A stretch of DNA of 38,497 bases from Betaproteobacteria bacterium (lineage in GTDB: Bacteria; Pseudomonadota; Gammaproteobacteria; Burkholderiales; SG8-39): positions 1 through 38,497 of the forward strand of contig SCTX01000153.1 in assembly GCA_004298385.1 (NCBI GenBank), written 5' to 3'. The stretch's first letter is position 1, and every line of letters begins with the position of its first letter. Made by a program: the position numbers and the translations under genes. Shown here in pieces: positions 26,240 to 33,791 of this stretch. Below the pieces are notes generated by a model. The model did not search any database. It was not told the origin of the DNA and worked only from the letters and a program-made list of their open reading frames with translations.

Positions 26240-28375
26240 ATGAGCGCCATCTACAATGCTTCGCGCCGCGGCTTCCTGAAGACTTCCGCGCTGGCCGGAG
26301 GCGGACTGCTGATCGGTTTCACCCTGCCCGGCGCGTCGCGGCTGGCGCAGGCAGTCAGCGTATTCAGCCCCAATGCCTATCTTCGCATCGGGTCCGACAA
26401 CCAGATCACCGTCATCTGCGGCTTGTCGGAGATGGGGCAGGGCGTGCACACGGCGATCCCCATGCTGGTGGCGGAGGAACTCGACGCCGACTGGTCAAAA
26501 ATCAAGGTGGAGCAAGCCGAAGCCGATCCGGCCTTCAACAATCCTATTTTCGGCATGCAGGCGACCGGCGGCTCGACCTCGGTGCGCGGGCACTGGGAGC
26601 CGATGCGCAAGGCCGGCGCCGCCGCGCGCGCAATGCTGGTCGCCGCGGCCGCCGAACGGTGGAACGCGGACCCGGCCGATTGCCGCACAGAGAAAGGTAT
26701 GGTGGTGCACAAGAGCGGCAAGAAGCTCTCCTACGGCCAACTCGCCGCGGCCGCCGCGAAACAGCCGGTGCCGGCGCAGGTGCAACTGAAGAGCCCGAAG
26801 GCGTTCAGGATCCTCGGCCGCGCGGCTAGACGCCTCGATACGCCCGCCAAGGTAAATGGAAGCGCCAAGTTCGGACTGGACGTGCGCTTGCCCGGAATGC
26901 TCACCGCAGTAATGGCGCGCCCGCCCGTGCCGGGCGGCAAATTGGTGTCGGTGGACGATAGCAAGGCCAAGGCGATAGCGGGAGTCAAGCAGGTGCTGCA
27001 GATTCCGGGCGGTGTCGCCGTGCTCGCCGAGGGTTACTGGGCCGCTAAGCAGGGCCGCGACGCGCTGCAGATCAAATGGGACGACGGCGCCAACGCTGCG
27101 CTGTTGTCGGACGCCGTGTCGAAAATGCTGGCCGAGGGTGCGGCCAAAGGCGGCGCCCTCGGCCGCAACGAAGGCGACGTGGGTGCGCCGGTGGCGAAAA
27201 GGCTCGAAGCCGTCTACGAAGCGCCGTTCCTCGCGCACGCCTGCATGGAGCCGATGAACGCTACGGTATGGGTCAAGCCCGATGAGATCGAAGTCTGGGC
27301 GGGCACGCAGTCGCAGGGGCCGTCGCAGGGCATCCTCGGCGAGGTAGCCGGCGTCGCGCCCGGCAAGGTCAAGGTGCACACCATGTATCTGGGCGGAGGT
27401 TTCGGCCGGCGCTTCGCCCCGGATTTCACCGTCGACGCGACCTTGCTGTCGAAGATATCTGGCAAGCCGGTACAATTGGTCTACACGCGCGAGGATGACA
27501 TGAAGGCCTATTTTTACCGTCCCGCCTCGGTTGCGCGCTTCGCCGGCGGACTCGATGCAAACGGCAAGGCGGTGTCGTTTTCCGCTTCCATCTGCTCTCC
27601 TTCGCTCATGGAAGCCTCGGGCTTCATGAAACTGCCTGCCGACGGCGTGGATGAAATGGCGGTCGAGGGCATTCGCGATTGCCCCTACGATTTCCCCAAC
27701 CTGCGCGTAGAGTACGCGCGGCGCGAGCCCGGCGTGCAGATCTGGTTCTGGCGTTCGGTCGGGCATTCGCAAAACCTGTTTTTTATCGAGAGCTTCGTCG
27801 ATGAGATGGCGGCGGCCGCGGGCAAGGACCCGTGCGAGTTCCGCCTCGGGTTGTTGGGCAAACAACCGCGCTTCCGAGGTGTGCTCGAACTTGCCGCGAA
27901 AAAGGCCGGCTGGGGCAAGCCGCTGCCGGCGGGCGTGCATCGCGGCATTGCCGTGGCGCATTCGTTCGGCAGCTATGTCGCCGAGGTTGCCGAGGTTTCG
28001 GTCGGCAGGGACGGCAAGGTCAGGGTGCACCGCGTGGTCGGATCGGTGGACTGCGGCTTGACGGTCAATCCCGAGATCGTCAAGCGCCAGATAGAAAGCG
28101 CCATCGTCTACGGTCTCAGCGCGGCGCTCTATGGCAAGATCACCTTCAAGGACGGCAGGGTCGAGCAGTCGAATTTTCACGACTATCCGGTGCTGCGCAT
28201 CGACGAAATGCCCAAAGTGGAGGTGCATATCGTCGCCAGCACCGAGCCGCCCGGCGGCATCGGCGAACCGGGGCTTCCACCCGTCGCGCCTGCCGTCGCC
28301 AACGCGATCTTCGCCGCGACCGGCAAGCGCGTGCGCAAGCTGCCGATCAAGGCCGAGGAGTTGAAACAAGCCTGA
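26240..28375 (+). CDS. Molybdenum hydroxylase large subunit, Tat-exported (IorB-like)
   Basis: A 711-residue molybdopterin-binding subunit like isoquinoline 1-oxidoreductase beta (IorB) and related aldehyde oxidoreductases. It begins with a Tat signal ([20 protein letters not shown], residues 8-27). Molybdopterin contacts include GGGFGRR (residues 385-391) and the catalytic Glu676 in GGIGEPG near the C-terminus. Such two-subunit enzymes hydroxylate N-heterocycles or oxidise aldehydes. No FAD subunit and no cytochrome c gene is adjacent, so the electron acceptor is unclear. CoxG-like and CoxE-like genes follow on the opposite strand. Confidence 0.93.
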   Translation: MSAIYNASRRGFLKTSALAGGGLLIGFTLPGASRLAQAVSVFSPNAYLRIGSDNQITVICGLSEMGQGVHTAIPMLVAEELDADWSKIKVEQAEADPAFNNPIFGMQATGGSTSVRGHWEPMRKAGAAARAMLVAAAAERWNADPADCRTEKGMVVHKSGKKLSYGQLAAAAAKQPVPAQVQLKSPKAFRILGRAARRLDTPAKVNGSAKFGLDVRLPGMLTAVMARPPVPGGKLVSVDDSKAKAIAGVKQVLQIPGGVAVLAEGYWAAKQGRDALQIKWDDGANAALLSDAVSKMLAEGAAKGGALGRNEGDVGAPVAKRLEAVYEAPFLAHACMEPMNATVWVKPDEIEVWAGTQSQGPSQGILGEVAGVAPGKVKVHTMYLGGGFGRRFAPDFTVDATLLSKISGKPVQLVYTREDDMKAYFYRPASVARFAGGLDANGKAVSFSASICSPSLMEASGFMKLPADGVDEMAVEGIRDCPYDFPNLRVEYARREPGVQIWFWRSVGHSQNLFFIESFVDEMAAAAGKDPCEFRLGLLGKQPRFRGVLELAAKKAGWGKPLPAGVHRGIAVAHSFGSYVAEVAEVSVGRDGKVRVHRVVGSVDCGLTVNPEIVKRQIESAIVYGLSAALYGKITFKDGRVEQSNFHDYPVLRIDEMPKVEVHIVASTEPPGGIGEPGLPPVAPAVANAIFAATGKRVRKLPIKAEELKQA

Positions 28376-28420
28376 GCTGCCGCGCGGCTGGTGCTCGGGC
28401 GCGCCTCGGCTCAGGTCTGC

Positions 28421-28969
28421 TCAGCTTAAATGGGCGAGCAGGAACATGGCCACGATGATGGCCACCACCCACCACAGCGGCGCCGCGCCGGGCGCCGCCT
28501 CAGCCGAGGGTTCCGGGGCGGCCGCGGCCGGCCCGGTTATTTTCTGGTTGAAGGCGGAGAAGAAATCATCCGCCATTTTTTTCGCCACGCCGTCGATGAG
28601 GCGCGAACCTATTTGCGCCAGCTTTCCGCCCACCTGGGCTTTCACCGTATAGCTCAAGCGGGTGCCCGAGTTCTCCGTCGCGAGCGACACTTTGGCCGAG
28701 CCCTTGCCGAAGCCCGCCGCTCCACCCTGGCCGTCGAAGGAAAGGGAATACGAATTCGGCGGATCGAGGTCGGCGAGCACGAGCTTGCCGCGGAACCTGG
28801 CCTTGACCGGGCCGATCGCCACGGTGGTCACCACCGTATATTCGGTGTCTGCCAGCTTTTCGATCGACTCGCAGCCGGAAATGCAGGCCTTGAGCACTTC
28901 GGGATCGTTCAAACCGCGCCAGACTTCGGCTTGCAATGCGGGGATGAACTGCTCGCCGGTCATTTCCAT
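28421..28969 (-). CDS. coxG: CoxG-like SRPBCC protein with C-terminal membrane anchor
   Basis: A 182-residue protein of the CoxG (carbon monoxide dehydrogenase subunit G, SRPBCC) family. It shows FIPALQAEVWRGLNDPEVL, the family signature LKACISGCESIEKL, and GKGSAKVSL. After a Pro/Ala linker (about 148-162) a single C-terminal helix (WWVVAIIVAMFLLAHL) anchors it in the inner membrane with its domain in the cytoplasm. CoxG recruits the CoxDE maturation proteins to the membrane in carboxydotrophs. AAGGAG precedes the ATG at 28969. It is convergent with the hydroxylase gene and lies next to repeat module U. Confidence 0.9.
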   Translation of the reverse strand: MEMTGEQFIPALQAEVWRGLNDPEVLKACISGCESIEKLADTEYTVVTTVAIGPVKARFRGKLVLADLDPPNSYSLSFDGQGGAAGFGKGSAKVSLATENSGTRLSYTVKAQVGGKLAQIGSRLIDGVAKKMADDFFSAFNQKITGPAAAAPEPSAEAAPGAAPLWWVVAIIVAMFLLAHLS

Positions 28970-28981
28970 TTCCTTGACTCC

Positions 28982-29061
28982 TTATGCAATTACTCCGCAA
29001 CAATTGCCGCATCCGCGCGAATGTTCTTGTCGTATTAGTTGCGGCCAGCGGCAGCGCTAAG
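28982..29061 (+). repeat. Composite repeat, module U (locus A)
   Basis: Eighty bases starting TTATGCAATTAC and ending GCGCTAAGG. It is about 91% identical to the copy at 33668-33748. It contains its own small inverted repeat GCAATT/AATTGC. Its first bases form part of the ribosome binding site of coxG on the opposite strand, so the coxG leader is made of this repeat. Confidence 0.9.
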
Positions 29062-29076
29062 GTAAACACCAAACAT

Positions 29077-29194
29077 GGCGTGGGGGTTTTATTCAAGATC
29101 GCCGCTTGCGCACGGATGTGTTTTTCATCCGTGCGCAAGCGACGATCCGCGTGGACGGTTTTTCGTCCGCGCAGGTTTTGCCAAAACCTGCGCG
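29077..29194 (+). repeat. Composite repeat, module V with three hairpins (locus A)
   Basis: It starts GGCGTGGGGGTTTT. Hairpin 1 has perfect 16-bp arms 29103-29118 and 29126-29141. Hairpin 2 pairs GCGTGGACG (29149-29157) with CGTCCGCGC (29164-29172) with one G-T pair. Hairpin 3 has perfect 12-bp arms 29168-29179 and 29183-29194, overlapping hairpin 2. The same order, except hairpin 3, recurs at 33458-33550. Confidence 0.9.
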
Positions 29195-29254
29195 CTGCGC
29201 GCGCCAACCGTATTTTCTACACGGATAAAAACCATCCGTGCAGAAAATACGGTT
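29191..29254 (+). repeat. Composite repeat, module W hairpin (locus A)
   Basis: It opens with a GCGCG palindrome and CCAACC, then a long hairpin: outer arms 29206-29218 and 29242-29254 (13 bp), inner arms 29220-29226 and 29234-29240 (7 bp), and one mismatch. It ends in GGTTATGCAATTAC, the joint to the next U module. Two more copies occur at 33368-33437 and 33602-33669. Confidence 0.9.
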
Positions 29255-29293
29255 ATGCAATTACTCCGCGACGATTGCCGCATCGGCGCTAAG
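29253..29293 (+). repeat. Composite repeat, internally deleted module U (locus A)
   Basis: The 5' part (TTATGCAATTACTCCGC) and 3' end (GCGCTAAG) of module U are present but about 40 central bases are missing. It ends three bases before the stop codon of the VWA gene. The distance from the first U start is 271 bases, which defines the period of the array. Confidence 0.85.
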
Positions 29294-29295
29294 CT

Positions 29296-30489
29296 TCAGG
29301 CGGCGATTCTACCCGAACGGTGCTGCCACTTGCCGTGCTCCAGCTCGCGCGCGAGTCCGACCAGGCTGTCGATGTTGTGCACCGGCATGAAGGCGTCCAC
29401 GTGCGGCAGCATCGCGCGCACCCCGGACGGTCGCGGCTGAAAGCCATCGTAGCGCAACAGCGGGTTGAGCCAGACGAGCTTGCGGCAGGATTTGTGCAGT
29501 CGTTCCATCTCCGCGCCCAGGCCCTCGCCGATGTCGCGGTCGAGGCCGTCCGAGATCAGCAGCACCACCGCGTTCTGGCCGAGCAGGCGCCGCGACCATT
29601 TGCGGTTGAATTCCTCGAGGCATACGCCGATGCGCGTGCCGCCGGCCCAGTCCTGGATGGCCGAGGCCACCCGGTTCATGGCGATGTCCACGTCGCGGTT
29701 GCGCAGGTGGCGGGTAATGTTGGTGAGCCGCGTGCCGAACACCAGGGTGTGCACGCGGTCGCGGTCGTTGGTGATGGCGTGCAGGAAATGCAGGAACATG
29801 CGCGAATAGCGGCTCATGCTGCCGGAGATGTCGCATAGCACCACCAGCGGCGGATGCCGGGTGATGCGCGAGCGGCGCTTCAATGCGATGATCTGCGCCC
29901 CGCTCTTGAGGCTCGCGCGCAGCGTCGCCGGCAAATCGATGCGCGACCCCAGGGCATCGGGGCGGAAGCGGCGCGTCCGCACTTCGGGAATGGGCAGGCG
30001 CAGGCGCGCGATCAGTTTCTTCGCCTGCGCCAGCTCGGCGCCGCTCATGGTCTCGAAGTCGGCATGTTGCAGCAACTCGCGCGGGGAAAAAGTGACACTG
30101 GCGTCGATCTCGATTCTCCGTAGCTGCCGCTCTTCCTGCGCCTGCTCGCGCTTCGAGTACAGCGCCTCCGACAGGCGCTTCCCCGCTTGCGGCTGCTCGG
30201 CTTGGCCGGCGCGGCCGTAGATCTGCGGCAGCAACAGGCTCATGATGCGCTCGAGCAGTTGCGGGTCGCGCCAGAAGATGTGAAAGGCCTGGTCGAACAG
30301 TTCCTGTTGCTCGCGTTTGGACAGGAACACCGCGGCCAGCGTCCAGTAGAAATCCTCGCGCCGCTCGATGCCGGCGGTCTCCAGGGCCCGCAGCGCATCG
30401 ACCACCCGGTCCGGGCCGATCGGCAGCCCCGCCGCGCGCAACACGCGGGCGAAATGCATGACGTTTTCCGCCAATTTTCCTGTAACCAT
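29296..30489 (-). CDS. coxE: CoxE-like von Willebrand factor A protein
   Basis: A 397-residue protein of the VWA_CoxE family. The N-terminal ~200 residues are helical and charged; the VWA domain follows with the metal-ion adhesion site D220-I-S222-G-S224 and a later TRIGVCLEEF and LLISDGLDRD. CoxE acts with the AAA+ protein CoxD in inserting or sulfurating the metal site of CoxLMS. A MoxR/CoxD-type ATPase is encoded at 35133-36086, separated by other genes. Start ATG at 30489; a -10-like TATAAT ends five bases upstream. The 3' end abuts repeat locus A. Confidence 0.9.
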   Translation of the reverse strand: MVTGKLAENVMHFARVLRAAGLPIGPDRVVDALRALETAGIERREDFYWTLAAVFLSKREQQELFDQAFHIFWRDPQLLERIMSLLLPQIYGRAGQAEQPQAGKRLSEALYSKREQAQEERQLRRIEIDASVTFSPRELLQHADFETMSGAELAQAKKLIARLRLPIPEVRTRRFRPDALGSRIDLPATLRASLKSGAQIIALKRRSRITRHPPLVVLCDISGSMSRYSRMFLHFLHAITNDRDRVHTLVFGTRLTNITRHLRNRDVDIAMNRVASAIQDWAGGTRIGVCLEEFNRKWSRRLLGQNAVVLLISDGLDRDIGEGLGAEMERLHKSCRKLVWLNPLLRYDGFQPRPSGVRAMLPHVDAFMPVHNIDSLVGLARELEHGKWQHRSGRIAA

Positions 30490-30494
30490 GCGGT

Positions 30495-30500
30495 ATTATA
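30495..30500 (-). promoter_or_regulatory. Candidate -10 element abutting the VWA gene start
   Basis: TATAAT on the minus strand ends six bases before the ATG at 30489. If used, transcription would begin at or next to the start codon, giving a leaderless mRNA. No ribosome site is seen between them. The -35 region is poor. Confidence 0.4.
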
Positions 30501-30600
30501 CGGGCTCGCCCTCTGCTCGCGGTTCCAGCCATGCACGACGTCACGCGCCGCCGCCCTTACCGCCGCATCTTTGCGGCGAAGCGGCTATAGAGACGACCGA

Positions 30601-31869
30601 ATGAATGTCTTCTCCAAGCTGTACTACAAACTGCGCAAGATGTGGAAGGCGATCCAGCTCTATCTGGTCATCGCAGGGCCGGGCATCGTGGTCATGGTCG
30701 CCGACAACGATGCCGGCGGCATCACCACCTACGCGGCGACCGGCGCCAAGTACGGCTATCACCTGATCTGGTTCCTGCTGCTGCTGATCCCGGTCGCCTA
30801 TTACGTGCAGGAGATGACCGTGCGCCTGGGGGCCGTCACCAAGCGCGGCCTCGCGGAGGCGATTTTCGACGGTTTTGGCGCCACCTGGGGCTGGTTCGCG
30901 CTCGTCGACCTGATGCTGGTGAACTGGCTGACGCTGGTCACAGAATTCATCGGCATGACGGCCGCCCTCCATATATTCGGGGTGCCGCCCTGGCTGACGG
31001 TTACCGCCGTGGTGCTGCTGATGGCGATCATCGTCCTGAACGGCCGCTACTGGACCTGGGAGAAAATCGCGCTGCTGTTCTGCGCCCTCAACCTGATCTA
31101 CATTCCGGCCGCCTTCATGATCCATCCCTCGGTGTCGGACATCGTGAAACACGGTCTGATCCCGAACTTTCCGGGCGGCTTCAACGGTCAGTTGTTTTTC
31201 TTCCTCATGGCCAACATCGGCACCACCATCGCGCCGTGGATGCTGTTTTTCCAGCAAAGCGCGGTGGTCGACAAGGGCATGCAGGAGAAGGACATTCCCT
31301 GGGGCAAATTCGACACCCTGCTCGGCTCCGCGCTCACCGTGGGGGTGGCCATTTTCATCGTCATCGTCACCGGCACGACCCTGAACGGCACCGACATCGC
31401 AAGCGCCGGACAGGCGGCCGAGCACCTGATGCAGACCGACCGCTATGTCGGCGCCTTCATGGCCATCGGCCTGTTCGACGCCGGCCTGCTCGGCGCCATC
31501 TGCATCTCGCTCGCGAGTTCCTGGGCGTTCGGCGAAATCTTCGGCTGGGCGCACTCGCTCAACCAGAACATCAAGCAGGCGCCATGGTTCTACGCCAGTT
31601 ATTTCTTCGCCCTGATCACTTCCGGACTGGTGGTGTTGATCCCGGGCGCGCCCCTGGTGCTGATCACGCTGTTCGTGCAGGTGATCGCGGTGACGCTGCT
31701 GCCCGCAGCGCTGGTGTTCCTGATATTGCTGCTCAACGATCCGCGCACCATGGGTGATTACCGCAACAGCGGCTGGCAGAACCTGATCGGCGGATTCATC
31801 GTCGCCGCGATCGTGGCCTTGTCCTCGCTCTACGGGATCAGCATCATGTTCCCGAACCTGTTCCAATAA
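30601..31869 (+). CDS. Atypical NRAMP-family divalent metal transporter
   Basis: A 422-residue inner-membrane protein with about eleven helices and the NRAMP fold. The metal-binding helix 1, normally DPGN, reads DNDAGG (D35-N36-D37-A38-G39-G40), so the Asn is Gly. Helix 6, normally with Met-Pro-His, reads GTTIAPWMLFFQQSAVVDKG and lacks the Met and His. These are features of divergent clades thought not to be classic Mn/Fe carriers; loss of the Met is known in NRAMP-related magnesium transporters. It is followed by a 57-residue membrane protein and a soluble MgtE_N/CBS protein, supporting Mg2+ or related cation transport. The ATG at 30601 follows a small CGCCGC/GCGGCG hairpin; the ribosome site is weak. 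Confidence 0.85.
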   Translation: MNVFSKLYYKLRKMWKAIQLYLVIAGPGIVVMVADNDAGGITTYAATGAKYGYHLIWFLLLLIPVAYYVQEMTVRLGAVTKRGLAEAIFDGFGATWGWFALVDLMLVNWLTLVTEFIGMTAALHIFGVPPWLTVTAVVLLMAIIVLNGRYWTWEKIALLFCALNLIYIPAAFMIHPSVSDIVKHGLIPNFPGGFNGQLFFFLMANIGTTIAPWMLFFQQSAVVDKGMQEKDIPWGKFDTLLGSALTVGVAIFIVIVTGTTLNGTDIASAGQAAEHLMQTDRYVGAFMAIGLFDAGLLGAICISLASSWAFGEIFGWAHSLNQNIKQAPWFYASYFFALITSGLVVLIPGAPLVLITLFVQVIAVTLLPAALVFLILLLNDPRTMGDYRNSGWQNLIGGFIVAAIVALSSLYGISIMFPNLFQ

Positions 31870-31883
31870 ACGGGAACCGCTCC

Positions 31884-32057
31884 ATGCGCGTCAGCCTGAA
31901 ACGCCTGTTCCGCAAGATCGAAGAAATCAACCGGCGCTATCGCACGCCGCGCATCGCCATGTCCCGCGGGGGCAGAGCCGCGCTGGAGTTTTTGCGCCTC
32001 TACCTGCTCTTCCTTGTGTGCCTGATGGTGTACAAGTTCATACTGCTGGTGAACTGA
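31884..32057 (+). CDS. Small single-pass membrane protein in the NRAMP operon
   Basis: A 57-residue protein not belonging to any family I recognise. The N-terminal half is very basic (MRVSLKRLFRKIEEINRRYR, then TPRIAMSRGGR). The C-terminal half is one hydrophobic helix (about residues 38-55, RLYLLFLVCLMVYKFILL). It starts 14 bases after the NRAMP stop and ends 13 bases before the CBS gene start, so it sits tightly inside the operon. Codon use matches its neighbours. The basic side should face the cytoplasm. It may be an accessory subunit or regulator of the transporter; that is inference from position. Confidence 0.75.
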   Translation: MRVSLKRLFRKIEEINRRYRTPRIAMSRGGRAALEFLRLYLLFLVCLMVYKFILLVN

Positions 32058-32070
32058 GGGAGGGGCTGCG

Positions 32071-33318
32071 ATGGTCGCCGCACTGGAGCACGAGTTCTTC
32101 TTGGGAGAGATACTGGGCCGCAAGGTGTACCTGAAGTCCGAGAAAACCGGGCGGCTGGACGATCTGGTGATCGTCGAAACCGGCAGGATCCCCGAGGTCA
32201 CCCATCTGGTCGTGAGCCGTTCGTTCGGTTACCCGTCCCTGCTGCTGCCCTGGGACAAGATCGCCCTGATCTCGAACACCGAAATCGTGGCCGACGTGGT
32301 CAACGCCGGCGACTACGAGAAAGCGCCGCCGGCGGGCTCGATTCTGCTCAAGGATCACATCCTCGACAAGAAGATCCTGGACATGGACGACCATGAAGTG
32401 GAGGTCGTCTACGACGTCAAGCTGGTGCTGCAAAACGGAAAACTCTACGCCAGCGAAGTGGATTTCAGCCGCTACCGGCTGCTGCGGCGGCTGGGACTCA
32501 AAAAACTGGCGAATTTCATGGTCGAGCACAATGAAACGGCCACCGTGTCGTGGATGTACGTCCAGCCGCTGCCGGAGCACATCGGCAGTTTTTCCGGCAG
32601 CGTCAAGCTCAAAGTGCTGAAGGACAAGCTGCACGACATCCATCCGGTCGATCTGGCCGATATCCTGGAAGAGCTCGATAGCCACCAGCGCATGGCCATT
32701 TTCAGCGAGCTCGAGCCCGAGCATGCTTCCGACACCCTGGAAGAAATCGAGCCGCGGGTGCAGCGCGAGCTGATCAGCGCGATGAAACTGGAGGCCGCCG
32801 CCAAGCTCATCAATGAAATGAGTCCCGCGCAGGCGGCGGACATCCTGGCGATACTGCCGACGGCGGAGGCCGACGCGATCCTCAAGCTGATCGACAAGGA
32901 CAGCGCGCCCACGGTGCAGCAGATCATCGAGGGCCACGACGAGAATATCCTGCTGTTCGCCACGCAGCAGTACGTCAAGATGCCCGAATCGGCCCCGGTC
33001 GGGGATGTGCTGAAGGACTACCGCGAAATCGTGCGCAACATGGACGTGGACATGTACGTCTACGTCACGGACGCGAAGGATACGCTGCGCGGCGTGGTCG
33101 ATCTGCGCGAATTGATCGCCGCGGAACCCGGGCAGATCATCGGGGAAATCATGACCGACAACGTGATCTCGCTCAACCCGGATGAAACCTTGCAGGACGC
33201 AGTGGACATGTTCGGGCGCTACGGTTTTCGCGCCATCCCGGTCACCGACAATGAGGAACGTTTATTGGGCGTCGTTTCCTTCGACGACATCAAGGGCATC
33301 AAGCCGAGGCTGGACTAG
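32071..33318 (+). CDS. Soluble MgtE_N / CBS-pair protein (cation sensor-like)
   Basis: A 415-residue protein without membrane helices. An N-terminal PRC-barrel-like region (about residues 1-170, with FLGEILGRKVYLKSEKTGRL) is followed by a superhelical MgtE_N domain (about 185-285, HPVDLADILEELDSHQRMAI) and two CBS domains (about 300-415, ending LLGVVSFDDIKG). This is the cytosolic Mg2+-sensing half of an MgtE channel with no channel domain. Next to an NRAMP gene it could gate that transporter by cytosolic cation level. It has a strong GGGAGGGG ribosome site before the ATG. The gene ends the operon; repeat locus B follows. Confidence 0.88.
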   Translation: MVAALEHEFFLGEILGRKVYLKSEKTGRLDDLVIVETGRIPEVTHLVVSRSFGYPSLLLPWDKIALISNTEIVADVVNAGDYEKAPPAGSILLKDHILDKKILDMDDHEVEVVYDVKLVLQNGKLYASEVDFSRYRLLRRLGLKKLANFMVEHNETATVSWMYVQPLPEHIGSFSGSVKLKVLKDKLHDIHPVDLADILEELDSHQRMAIFSELEPEHASDTLEEIEPRVQRELISAMKLEAAAKLINEMSPAQAADILAILPTAEADAILKLIDKDSAPTVQQIIEGHDENILLFATQQYVKMPESAPVGDVLKDYREIVRNMDVDMYVYVTDAKDTLRGVVDLRELIAAEPGQIIGEIMTDNVISLNPDETLQDAVDMFGRYGFRAIPVTDNEERLLGVVSFDDIKGIKPRLD

Positions 33319-33367
33319 GCGTTCTTATAAGACGCATTGATTGCCGGCACGTGCCAAGAGCGATCAT

Positions 33368-33437
33368 TGCGCGCTCCGCGCGCCAACCGTGTTTTCCGTA
33401 CGGATGCAAAAGGCGCATCCGCACAGAAAACACGGTT
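33368..33437 (+). repeat. Composite repeat, module W hairpin, first copy (locus B)
   Basis: It begins TTGCGCGCTCCGCGCGCCAACC. Outer arms AACCGTGTTTT (33385-33395) and AAAACACGGTT (33427-33437), inner arms CGGATGC and GCATCCG (33401-33407, 33415-33421). Compared with locus A, a T-A pair has become C-G on both arms. Confidence 0.9.
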
Positions 33438-33550
33438 ATTGATAAAAACAGGAACAACGCGGGGGTTTAATCCGAGATCGCCGATTGCGCACGGGCGGCT
33501 TTTCGCCCGTGCGCAATCGGCGATCCGCGCGGACGGGCCGCCGTCCGCGC
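33438..33550 (+). repeat. Composite repeat, deleted U joint plus module V (locus B)
   Basis: A short U remnant (about 33438-33457) leads into CGCGGGGGTTT, then hairpin 1 with perfect 22-bp arms 33476-33497 and 33504-33525 and a GCTTTT loop, then hairpin 2 with perfect 10-bp arms GCGCGGACGG and CCGTCCGCGC (33527-33536, 33541-33550). Stem bases differ from locus A in compensating pairs. Confidence 0.9.
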
Positions 33551-33601
33551 AAGCTTGATCGCGGCAGCTCGAGGTATTCGCCGATGTCTGCGCGCGAGCA
33601 T

Positions 33602-33669
33602 TGCGCGCTCCGCGCGCCAACCCTGTTTTTGGTACGGATGAAAAGCGCATCCGTACCAAAAACAGGGTT
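33602..33669 (+). repeat. Composite repeat, module W hairpin, second copy (locus B)
   Basis: The same opening palindrome as the first copy, then a perfect 22-bp hairpin with arms 33619-33640 and 33648-33669 and a 7-base loop. It continues directly into module U as in locus A. Stem positions differ from the other W copies on both arms. Confidence 0.92.
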
Positions 33670-33775
33670 ATGCAATTACCCCGCAACAATTGCCGCATCC
33701 GCGCGAATGTTTTTGTCATTTTGGTTGCGGCCAGCGGCCGCGCTAAGGATAAAACAAAGGGGGCGTGGGGGGTGC
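33668..33775 (+). repeat. Composite repeat, module U and start of module V (locus B)
   Basis: A full module U (33668-33748) is followed by the first bases of V (GGGGGCGTGGGGGGTGCG, about 33758-33775), where the array stops. The palindrome GCGGCCAGCGGCCGC (33727-33741) lies within it. The truncated V ends 17 bases before the malonyl-CoA decarboxylase stop codon. Confidence 0.88.
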
Positions 33776-33791
33776 GACAACGGCGGCGCAC

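Noticed and set aside
30490-30600. Metal riboswitch in the NRAMP leader
   Set aside because: The leader is about 110 bases with one short CGCCGC hairpin; no recognised Mn2+ or Mg2+ riboswitch core could be made out.
28982-33775. Retron or other reverse-transcriptase element behind the hairpin repeats
   Set aside because: No reverse transcriptase or other partner gene is in the window; the structural resemblance alone is not enough.
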